64,000 bases of DNA from the NCBI GenBank assembly GCA_037783415.1, contig JAZGTN010000044.1:1240001-1304000 (forward strand), in the 5' to 3' direction. The notes below the pieces were generated by a model. It was not told where the DNA came from and made no database searches. It saw only the letters and a program-made list of their open reading frames with translations. Below are positions 32,213-43,200 of the stretch, one piece after another. Position 1 is the stretch's first letter. The number at the start of each line of letters is the position of its first letter. A program made the position numbers and the translations under genes. Origin of the DNA: Leptasterias polaris (lineage: Eukaryota > Echinodermata > Asteroidea > Forcipulatida > Asteriidae).

Positions 32213-33149
32213 GCCGTAAAGCTGGCGTGCTAAACAAAAGCGCAATCCTTGAATTGTAAATAAGGATCGTGCATGTACTCGAAGTCGAACACTAGTCTTC
32301 AGGAAACAGGATTATGCACATTATTAAATTCATAATGTGATTTTATTACTTCGGCAGCCCAAAATCTCAACTATATCGCCAGGATCCAAACATGATTGAA
32401 GCAAAAGCACCCACAAGTATCGCAGTCCCGCACCCAATGTCCCAGTCATCCCATCCACCCCCATGTGCAATTACTTCCGCATACAAGAGCGTCCTAGCAA
32501 CGCCGATATAACCCCTGAGGGCTAGGGGTGTAACGAATTAGCGGTATGTGACCCCCCTATACTTCGCCAATCGTGACGATCATGGGTCCACGCAAATAGC
32601 CATTGCTTTCCAAGGATGTTTTATTTATTGTGTAAATACAAGCTTCATTTGTTTGTTACCGAATACGTGCATGTATATACCACTTTAATGATGTCAATTA
32701 TGGTAGTCGTAAACATATTTGACGGCGCTAAAGGTCGTTTATGATATGGACAAGCTGTTTGTGGTCTTTTATGGTTCTGGCAGCATTGATGCATGAGCAG
32801 AAAGTCATATTAATTGTCATGCGGAAGATTGTTGTACCATCAAAACACACTGCAATTTGTGATTTTCCTCCAGTTGCTGAATCTGTCTCACATATATTTG
32901 GGAAATTATTTTCACTCAAACCCACGCAAGATTGTTATAACCATGGAGGAGATAAAAACTCCTGTTATAACCAAAACTTTCCAATTACTTTATAAATGAA
33001 AGAAGCCTTAAAATATAAAAAGTGAAAATAATTAATTTTTATAAGGAAACGAAGCATCAGTTAAAGCCATCTCTTTTATCAATGTTTTTGTTTGTTTTTG
33101 GTTTTAAGTAAGCTTTTCCCAAACAAGGCTAAAAGTCACTCTTGGTGAG

Positions 33150-33680
33150 GGGCTACAAGAAGAAAAATACTGAAGATGAAACTAACTCAGGGGAGCTGAA
33201 TGAATTGATATTCTCGTCTTCAAACAGTCTAGATTGTAGATTGAGTTCCAAAGAGATGCAGTACGTGGAATAAGACTGTTGAAATGGCTCTTTGTTTCTA
33301 CATCTCAGCAAAGCAAGAGTGAATGGGTTAGAAGAAGCAGAAAGCCTGGTTGCAAGCTCAAACATTCTTATATGAGGAACTAGGTCGGACACACTGATGG
33401 CACATTTACCCTGAAAATATCTGTATAAGAGACAGAGGCTGGCCACAGACCTACAGTGGGAAAGAGGGTGCAATCTTGATCCCAACCCTTCACCAACAAG
33501 ATTAACAAATACGCTTCTGCACTCTATCTAGTAAAGATAACTGACAGGCATAATGGTGGTCTACTCTGTCTCTCCTCCATGCTTTCAATAGCAGTCTTTA
33601 ATGCAGACTCATTCACAATATTTGCGTCCAACGCTGCCACATTGTCAGGGCAGTACCGCCAACTTCTTTGACAGGACTAC
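33150..33680 (-). pseudogene. Degenerate LINE ORF2 C-terminal fragment
   Basis: The minus frame contains HCRSVASLCLLYRYFQGKC and TRLSASSNPFTLALLRCRNK. These are the landmarks near the end of many LINE RT proteins (RRSVASLxLFYRYFxGxC, ...HPFTLxLPRCR). It is degraded beyond that and has an upstream remnant to about 33680. Confidence 0.7.
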
Positions 33681-35470
33681 ACCCCGCCGAACCCCACTAA
33701 CCAAAAAAGTATTAAGAGAAAGTAGTTACTCAGAAACAAGTGAACACAAACACAGCGTATTTACTGTCACAATATGATTTAATAACAAAAATAACAAAAA
33801 GAAAAAAACCAATGGGCATAGTATAGCTGTAATCTGCAGAAATTAAATAATCCATCCTGTTGCTTTGTGCAACAGATCTTCAAAGGTGTGTATTTTGTAT
33901 TAATTACAAAGTTCTTGTAACTTTGATTCCAAAAAATCATTGCATCATCATTTCCAGGGAATATAAAAAGGCTAACATAAACAAATAAAATCGAAAACAA
34001 AGTATAACAAAAAACTTTTTAAAATCCTGTTTAAAATTGTATTAAGGGACAGATAATGAGTGAGACCTTGACTAGACAAACAGTGATGCAATTTAGTCCT
34101 TGATACCATTGACTTGATTATCCTATAACTTTTCCGGGATAATTTTTATTTTTTCCTAATAGATTTGCCCTTTAATACCCCGGGAGAGTTGCTCTATAAC
34201 TCGATGGCCCTTTGCGAAACCATGGCTCGGGGCTTGGGCTCCGCACACCTGTTTGGAGACCCGTAAGTACAGCACACATTTTCTAAATACCTGAAGGGAG
34301 CCTATAAGCTCAAGCCGTGTTTTCGCAAACAGCCTGAATGATGATGTCATGGCTTCCTGTTAATACCCTTTATAGTCTAGTCTGATCTTCTTTATCAATT
34401 TGGGCTTTATTATTTAGAGAAACAAAAATGCAATATATAATAACTTAATGCGCAAAATTGTTCAGGAAACAATGCAACACAATACATCCTTAAATTGATA
34501 CGATCTTAGTGTTTGGAATATTTCAGACACAAGAATTTCACATCAAAAATACAACTTCTTTCCTCTAACAGTGAGAAGTTTGCTGCAATAACACAAAAGT
34601 GCCTGAAACCCTCCAAGGACACATTATTATGCTCATTATAAGAACGACATATTTTAAGTATTGGAAATAATCTACAATACACCTACGAAGCTTAAAACAT
34701 TTGCTATTATCTTTGATTGCATATACATAGTGATATAGGAAAGCAGTATACATTTAACAGCGATACTAATTAATATTCATGTACATGCTAATTTTTTTAA
34801 ATATGCTAATATCTTAATGAGTTGACCTTGTCAAACATTCTTTAAAAACAAAAATACTTCTGAAGTCTATTATGCATTTCGACATATTATATTGTCCTTT
34901 ATGTTGCGCCTTATAAACTGTAATTGTGACATTATGTTATTTCACAACATTATTCAATGTTTAAGTTTATCCTCCATGAACTACATGATTATTAATTGAG
35001 TTACTTTTCTATTCTACACACCCAAACGAAGTGGAAATTTAAACGGAATAGTGCTCAGAGGCTAAAAGCAACTGGCCATCTCCCAGAAAAGCAAAATTGT
35101 CATTTTTAACAATTTTACTTTTTCCTAAAGTCAATGTATACTAAAGCCAAATCCTGTGGGGGAAAAAAAATCAGCAATTCTTGTGGGATTCGAACCCATG
35201 CGTGTGAAATTTCTCATCCCTGCTTTTGATTAAATCCCACACAAATTATTTCCAAGCTCTGGGCCTGCTGCAAATGTTTGCGCATGTGATGTATTTTGAT
35301 GTATCGACTTTCACTTACCAACAGGAAGAAGCCATAGTTGCTGATAACATTTGCAGGGAGTCAGCTATGTGTGTCTTTATCATTTTACAAACATCCAAAT
35401 ATAATCTCTTTTAATTTACTATATAGCTTTTTTATTCGTAATGGTGACACGTATGAGTAGAATATACTAT
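33681..35470. other. AT-rich sequence with no gene recognised
   Basis: Only short frames are present. A B-box-like word in 'gtgggattcgaacccatg' at 35184-35201 (minus-strand GGTTCGAATCC) hints at a decayed tRNA-derived SINE. Confidence 0.35.
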
Positions 35471-35474
35471 AGGT

Positions 35475-35897
35475 CGGGTCATAGATTGGTTTTTGTGAGC
35501 GTAATGCTGATTTTTAGCAAGATTATAAAGAAAGATACAATTAAGGTCACATGTGCAAGTTTCAGCTGAATACAGTGTCTACTTGCTGAGAACATAAAAG
35601 AAAAGCTGTCACAGTATTTTCACAAGAATGTTTTTAATCCATCCACGTTTACGGTGGGTACCAACCACATCTCTGGATGCAGCATTTGCGAATGGACACC
35701 AACCCTGAAAAACGATTCATGCATGAATCGTTTCTCAATTTCAAATGTTTTGGGTAAAAAATCATCCAAGCCATAATTACTTGGAATGGGAATCCTTTCT
35801 AAAAATGATTTATAATATCAACAGCTGCAGTGCTTCTTTCCAAGTTTTTATGGTCATTAATTTTTGGAGTATTTACCAATCTATGACCCACCTTTAA
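35475..35897. mobile_element. Diverged A-family MITE
   Basis: The left 'gggtcatagattggttttt' and right 'accaatctatgaccca' are inverted repeats. The centre 'aaacgattcatgcatgaatcg' and 'aacagctgcagtgcttctt' match other A-family interiors (for example 23840). Confidence 0.7.
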
Positions 35898-36210
35898 CCC
35901 TAACCCCCATTAGGGTCCCTCCACATAACCCTGCCAAATACAACAGAATGCAACACAGTTGAACTGAGAACCATGCCATATGCAACAAAATGCAACAAGG
36001 GATTTTGTTGCATTGTGCAGGCATGTTGTTTGTGTTAGGATTGAGCACGGGTGTTTTGCCCTGCCAAATGCAACAACATCCAAGTTATTCTTCCTGTGGT
36101 GTGTGGCATTTTTTAGGGGGCTCAGTATTCTTGCCATGCACTGCTTTGTGTCTTACTGCCAAATAATTGACTGCCAAATGCAACAAAAGGCAACACCAAT
36201 ATGAAGTCAC

Positions 36211-36596
36211 TTGACTGCTAAATGCAACAAATTCAGTCAAAGAATGACATCTCAGTTGACTGCCAAATGCAACAAATTCAGTCAAAGAATGACATCTCAG
36301 TTGACTGCCAAATGCAACAAATTCAGTCAAAGAATGACATCTCAGTTGACTGCCAAATGCAACAAATTCAGTCAAAGAATGACATCTCAGTTGACTGCCA
36401 AATGCAACAAATTCAGTCAAAGAATGACATCTCAGTTGACTGCCAAATGCAACAAATTCAGTCAAAGAATGACATCTCAGTTGACTGCCAAATGCAACAA
36501 ATTCAGTCAAAGAATGACATCTCAGTTGACTGCCAAATGCAACAAATTCAGTCACAGAATGACATCTCAGTTGACTGCCAAATGCAACAAATTCAA
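36211..36596. repeat. 45-bp tandem array, about 8.5 copies
   Basis: The unit TGACTGCCAAATGCAACAAA... repeats every 45 bp with almost no divergence (one visible A-to-C change near 36555). Because 45 is a multiple of three, several frames stay open on both strands. These 140-170-codon frames are artefacts. Single CCAAATGCAACA words at 35930-36190 are outlying partial units. Confidence 0.95.
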
Positions 36597-36599
36597 ACA

Positions 36600-37412
36600 A
36601 CTATTACCATTTGGTGCATATTGTTGCATTTAGCATGGTTTAGGGAGTAGCAACTAGGATATGAGAGATAAATGGAATTAACTTCTACTATTTATACAAC
36701 CATGAACCTTACCTACTTCATGTACAGCATGTTAACAAACATTGCATGCAAAAATAAACCATACTGAAAATATAAAATATTTGATTTTTTTTTTTTTTTT
36801 TTACAGATAAATGCTTTATGATATTAGATAAGAGTATTATATGTACGCATACAAGTATTTAAGAATGAAGTTTCTGAAACAAGATGGATCAGTAAAAATG
36901 ACAGCAAGATCAAAGGTTTCAGTATAAATCATGAATAAATTAAATGTCTGTTTGATATGAAATGAAGATTGGTCTACCCTCAATATGTAATTACTTTTAA
37001 TGAACCTCTTAACGAGTTGTTAGTGTTAATTGCAGTACAAAACTCATACAAAAATAAAGTGAAAGTGTCATATTTGTAATTAAGTACCATGTAAGTTAAA
37101 GCACCTAATCTTTGGATATTAATTTACCCTGACCCCATTCATATGTCACCTCTTTGAATCCATCAAATTCCAACAGCAGATAATCTCACATTGTTTATAA
37201 AAAGAAAAGTGACCTTCATCAGCAATGGGCAGCAGAACCAGTTGGGTTGCAGTGGCAATTGAAAAGGTAGCTATTTTGCCACCCCCACCCCAACTTTCAA
37301 TCGAGATTTAGGTTATTCATTTATGTATTACACATCCAACGGCACAATTAGCACCAATAACAACAGGATGGATAGGATTTACGAAGTATTCCTTAGAATG
37401 TTAGATGAGGGA
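36600..37412. other. AT-rich sequence, nothing recognised
   Basis: Includes a T18 run at about 36786. No coding or repeat structure was resolved. Confidence 0.35.
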
Positions 37413-37556
37413 AGACAACCCCAGTGGGGAACTTATCCCAAGCAATCAGGTAGGGACTGAAAACCCAATCCACATACGAGCTACAATCTGTGGTGGGATT
37501 CGAACCAGGTTCCACAGGCAGGGAAAAAAACCACTGAGCCAACCTGATCCCAGATA
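37413..37556 (-). mobile_element. tRNA-derived SINE copy
   Basis: It matches the 23015-23205 SINE on the same strand: 'caatcaggtagggactgaaa' and the B-box word in 'ggtgggattcgaaccagg'. Confidence 0.65.
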
Positions 37557-40227
37557 ACCATTTTACCTGTACAATGACAGGAGGGCATTTTTTGGTCCAT
37601 GGAAAGGATGTACCGTATCTCTGCCTGCCCCCCCCCCCCCATTCAATATTCTTCCACTGCTGCCCTTATTGCAAAGCATTTTCTGGTATGCAAAACATTT
37701 TGTTGCTTATAGTGTGGACAGTTTTACATTTTGTTCATTTAACATTTCCACATGACGCCAGAATTAAACCAGTAGGCTAAAACCATAAATTTATTTTGGG
37801 TTGGGTCCTCTTTTTTCCATGTCAGATTGAGTTCTTTCCCATTGAGCTGTTACACTTGGTGTAGGAAGTGCAGGAAGTGTAAAGCTCTGTAGCTCTTTTG
37901 TAATGTGTCCGTACAGTCAAAAGTTACACTATCTAGAACTCTCCAATCAAAACAAATATCTCTGATGGAGTGAAATGTATTCCATTTGCCATGTCTGAAA
38001 TTTCAAACTTGTGAACTGTGATGCTTTAAAAACAAATAAAAAGTACTACATTCAAAAACATTTTTATAGCTTTAACAGATGCGCACTGTATAGTAACACA
38101 CATGGAATCTGAAATTCTGAATCCCAAATATAACACTGCAAATAAGATTTATTATGCTTGATGTAGCTCCAGTCACCAAAATCAAGCGTAATCTGCTGTT
38201 GGATTTTGATGGGAGTAGGACGGCTAACTTCAATCTGTAACCAAAACGGATGCTTTTCAACAAAATACTGGCTTTGAAACCAATAGACAATTAAAAGGCA
38301 TTAAAGGAACAACAAAAAATCTAAATTGTTATTGGTTTAAGACAATAAGATAAGACAAATCTTGAAAGAAGTTTTAAAAAGGCAAACTTGAAGGCATAGA
38401 AGAATGTTATTAAAACCCTGTATAATGAAGGTTGGTAATTCAATGGCTACCCAGGATTCATTTACCACAGGAATTGCAAATCATGTTTTCCGAATAATTC
38501 GAGTGATTTGATATGTTGAAAGTTGCTTTTGATAATAACAATGTATCATCAACATTAATGCAATAGTAAATCTGAAAACCAGAACTGTGATTGATGCTAC
38601 ATGGGGAACCACCCAAAGTACAGTTTCATAAACGAAAATTCATCAGTTTAAGTATCGCAAAGTTTTACTTTGCAATATTAACTTGGGATCACAAATGAAA
38701 ATACATATTCGGGGATAAAGGGACAGCCAAGGAATGAAAGAGTAATGAAAATGTGAAAGATGTTGAAATGTACACCACAAAGGAAAACTTGAAAAACTTT
38801 GCACAACTGTGAGAGAGTGAAAGATGACTCTAAAAGAAAACAGAAGTCGAAGACAGATAAAACTATTTTGGGGGGGGGGGGGGGTGAGTCACTTAAGGGC
38901 CTTGTCACATGAGGCAGCTTTTACAAGCAGCTTGGAGGCCATTAACTGCAGTGCAGGCAGGACCACTTTGGTAGCACATGAATAATTCTTCAACAATGTC
39001 TTAAGGTGATCCCCCCCCCCCCAAGAAGAATATGAGAACACTCGAATGTGAACGTCTTTTCTCCATGGAGATTGCCGTGAACTGGTTGCCTGTAAATATA
39101 TAGCCTCGTGTGACAGGGCCCCGAGACTGCCCTGTGCATCAAAGACAAACTAAAAAGCAAGAAAACTACAAAGTATGAAATGGAAAAAACTCTGCCAAGG
39201 GTGCAACCCAAGACTATTTACACTTAGTACTACATGTATTACTAAGAACCTATACTAAATATTATTCAAAACAAAAACAAATCTTGGCAATAAAAGTTTT
39301 TTTGTGTAAGTGTTTATCATATCGAAAAGTAGTCTGGACAACCAAGCCAACAACAATTAAAAACCAATTAATATATCTGACTTTCTGAAACACACAAAAT
39401 TGTCACCAGAATATCCAATACTTACTTTATTTAATACTTGTATTATTATATTTATGTTTTCATTATTATTTTGTTTATACTTTTTGGGTTATAATACAAG
39501 CACATCTTGTCAAAAGTATTTCTTTGATTGCAACCTGCAGAAAAACATTGACAGAACTTTGAAGAGAAATGCTGTTGCTCAAGAATGGTACTAAGCATCT
39601 GGACGAAAATAAATAGTGCCATCTACAAGTTATGAATTGAATTCCAAATAACTAAAGGACAAACAGTTGGTGCTGAAAGAACAGGTTGACTTGTTTGTTT
39701 GAACCTTCGTATAACATTATCTCTTCTTCATGTTTTTTTTTAATCAGTTAGATACAAGTCTAAACTACAACAGTTTTTCAGGTACAGATGTCTCCCATTT
39801 GATGACACACAGCGTAAAGTTGGACATCTTCCAGCCATCTTTTTAACTCACAACAATGGTCCACAGGCGGCACGCAGGAGTTTTATCAAATTTCCTGCAT
39901 GACTGGTCGATGAACCACTTGGCCAGGTAGCACGTTTGCCGCAGCTCAAAGCCCAAACCCAAGTAACCTGTAAATATCAGGAGCTACCTATACATATAGG
40001 TTTCAGACTCTACAGATAAAAAGTTTCGCTTTACATGTATTTAGCAATAAAAGAAAAGCCAATTTTCTTCTGCACACTTACTACGGGTGAAAACTTGCTT
40101 TAATCGGTGGTGGCAGCGAATTCAAGACTAGCAGTGTCATCAATCAGTGTCCAAAATTGATTTCTACATGACTTAGGGTGGATGTGGGGGGTGGGTGAGG
40201 GTGGTGGTAAGGAGAGAGGCAGGGTTC
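37557..40227. other. 3' flank and probable 3' UTR of the tetraspanin gene
   Basis: AT-rich with C13, G14 and C12 runs (about 37627, 38870, 39010). The tetraspanin 3' UTR should extend leftward from 40227. I could not pick one poly-A site among several TTTATT words. No additional exon was identified. Confidence 0.4.
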
Positions 40228-40296
40228 TCACATCATCTCATACTTGTTGGTGTTTATGAGTTTGGCGAGTCCGAAGGCAAGGACAATCCCGATGAT
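40228..40296 (-). CDS. Tetraspanin last exon (end of TM4, sorting tail)
   Basis: The acceptor is CTCTCCGCAG|ATCATC. It has 22 codons and TGA, ending LINTNKYEMM. YEMM is a Tyr-x-x-phi endosomal sorting motif at the very C-terminus, as in CD63. Confidence 0.9.
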   Translation of the reverse strand: MIGIVLAFGLAKLINTNKYEMM

Positions 40297-43200
40297 CTGC
40301 GGAGAGCAACACAAAATTAAGAGAAGTTAAACTGGCCTGTGGTCATGCACTCCGGTAAATTGTGAAGTTTAATCGCATTGGACTTTCAAGGTTCGCACGG
40401 TGGGAAGAAATAAATATGCGGTGACAACATGTGGCTCATCTCTCTTTTAAATAAATATGTGGTTCCGAAGGAACCGGTGGACTCAACGTTTCAGACAGTG
40501 GCAAAAGAAGCTTAGAGAAGCAGGGAATTCCGCGCTTATGTCAAGTGTATTTCACGGGTAAGCAGGGAATTTTTTCTTGTGCGCTTGCGTAGTCCACATT
40601 ACTAGGCATTCTACGCTTACAGCTAGCGCAGAAACTTTGGCTCTTGCTCGGTAAGCGAGAATGGTGATTGCAAGCGCAGAATTCAACAGTAAGCAGAGCC
40701 ATGAAATTGGGCCAGTATCTTTCCGTCATCAAGAGAGCTGTGGGGGCTGTATGCATTGTGTTGTGAAGGTGGGAAACTGGGCGTGAATGGTGAAATGGAT
40801 ACCTAAAAGAGAGATTAACACATGGCGTCGCTGCAAATTACTAGTGGTGTTTAATCAAGTTTCTCTGCGAGTACATGCATTTATCTTAATATTGAAAATC
40901 TTCATGTATTTTACACTTTAAGGCACTGGACACGTTTTGTAATTGTCAAAGACCAGTATCCTCACTTGGTGCGCCCCAACATATGCATAAAATAACAAAC
41001 CTGGGAACATTTGGGCTCAATTGGTCATCAAAATAGACTGTGCAAGTCTCGCACGTATCCGAACGAGAAAACACGTCAACATTTTTATTTCTGAAATTAA
41101 ATCTTTGTTTTAAATTATATCTCATGACAAAATCTGAACAACAAAAATAAATCATTACAATTTTATGAAAAGTTTTAGCTTTTGAACAAAAAATCACAAT
41201 AGTGTGTATATTATTATTGAAAAAAAATTAAAACTCTGGGACAAGGATGCCTATTTGATGTTAACTTTTTAGAAACCCCTTACGCGGATTCGTGAAGGTC
41301 AAACGGGTCTTAAATGGACCCGTATCGCAGTTTAAAGAGGATGCTGACGCCTCAACAACCATAGAATCCAATGAAAAGGGTTTGCTTTGCAATTACAGCA
41401 TCTGGCAATTATAATAGCGCATCCAAAACAAGCGTTTACGTAAGTTTTATGATCGGAGGCGAGCACAAAATTCTTAATTTTTTGCAATAACCGGAAGCTG
41501 AGGTCAAGTTTAATTCTTGGGTTTTCTTCGTTATATTGTTGAATTGGTTTTACTTTCATATTTTGTTATCACTTAGTATTACGTTCCCAACAACATGTAT
41601 ACTTTTCTAGGTCATAACCTACGTTAAACTTAAATAATTGCCGAAACAAAATCTCGCCCACGTAAAACTCCATATGGTTGGGACCACTATGGTCCCGGAA
41701 GTTCGAATGCGCGCGAGACTTGCACAGTCTATTGCAGAAAATAAAAAACAACACCATCATTGCATGAAATTACGTTCTCTCAGATGCCTGAGAAAGGCTT
41801 CATACCTTAAAGGGACACGTTGCCTTGGATCGGACGAGTTGGTCTAATAAAAAGCGTTTGTAACCGTTTGTTATAAAATGCATATGGTTAGAAAGATGTT
41901 TTAAAAGTAGAATACAATGATCCACACAAATATGCCTCGAAATTGCGTGGTTTTCCTTTTACATCGTCAACTAACACGGTCGGCCATTTTGTGGAGTCAA
42001 ATTTTTGACTCCCTTAATGGCGGACCGTGTTAGTTCGCAAAGTAAAAGGAAAACCACGCAATTTCGAGGCATATTTGTGTGGATCATTGTATTCTACTTT
42101 TAAAACATCTTTCTAACCATATGCATTTCATAACAAACGGTTACAAACGCTTTTTATTAAGCAACGTGTCCCTTTAAGTCTTTCTCCGATTCAAATTTTT
42201 AGGTGAAGTGAAAAATAATGAAACTACATTACTTTAAAAGGGTGTCGTTTCTAACAATGTTTCATAACATCAAGTAAGTTTCTTTGTCGTTGATTTTTTT
42301 GAGTAATTACCAAAGGTGTAACCTTCCTTTTTGCCCATTTTATGACCAAGTTGATGAACATGCATCGGCTGTATGTAGGATATCATAGTGTCGACTTAGG
42401 TACTGTCAGTTAATATTGGAAAAAAATGGATATTGATTTTTTTATACATTTTGCTGACAGGCCTGAGGATGGCACAATTTCAAATTCAAATTCAAAATTC
42501 AAAATTCAAAATACCCAAACCAAATGTAAAATCCCCGGTGATTTCTGCACCATTAAAAATGTCGCAAAATCACTTTTGGTACAAATTAAGAGAGCGCAAC
42601 TGTGCAAACTACAAATTGAAAGCGAACAAGATAAATTCCTCCGAACCATGAAACCTAATCTAATTAACAACGCTTCTATCAATCAAATTAGCCGTAATTT
42701 CATTTCAAAGGACAAGGAACTGGGAAAAAGGTGCTGCAATGAACCCTGTCATTATTTTCCCACAAACCAGACATCAATGAACCGTTACCAAAACAAACTA
42801 ATTTGTCTTTTTGAATTCAACTCTAAATGGGGATCTCGCTAAAGAAGAGGGAACAAATGCTGCAATGAATCTTGTTTTTATTTTATCAATAATCAGACAC
42901 CCTTTAATCATAAATAATTGTTTTTCTGAGTTGAGCTTTAAATTAGAATGTCATCAAGGCCTCACCTGAAAGAAAGCAAATCCTAGAGCACTGCCTCCAA
43001 TAACAGCCATCTTTTTGTCAAGGAAAGAAGCCACTTTCTCATAGCAACCCTGTAACCAAGCAACCATTTATCACGTCATTAGTTTAGCAATGTACCCCGC
43101 ATACGTAGGCTGAACAGCTCCGTGTATCGCTATGTCAGCCGCTGAAGTCTGCACTCCTGCCGTTGCTAAAGTGGATGGGCAAAGACATTCCCAGTTTGCT

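Larger units (their letters stand above)
40922..42330. mobile_element. A-family TTAA MITE carrying two other transposons
   Basis: It starts after TTAA (40918-40921) with GGCACTGGACACG. Its interior words match 63268-63644 ('aatgaaactacattacttt' against 'aaactacgttacttcag', 'caaagaccagtat'). The right end is degraded. Two insertions split it: a TA-flanked element (41036-41729) and a TTAA foldback (41811-42173). Confidence 0.75.

Noticed and set aside
36085..36650. Three 140-171-codon frames
   Set aside because: They are products of the 45-bp tandem unit, open on both strands because 45 is divisible by three.
42426..42842. 138-codon frame in a tetraspanin intron
   Set aside because: AT-rich, Asn/Lys-heavy composition, no domain and no splice context, with a simple CAAATTCAAAATTC repeat at its start.
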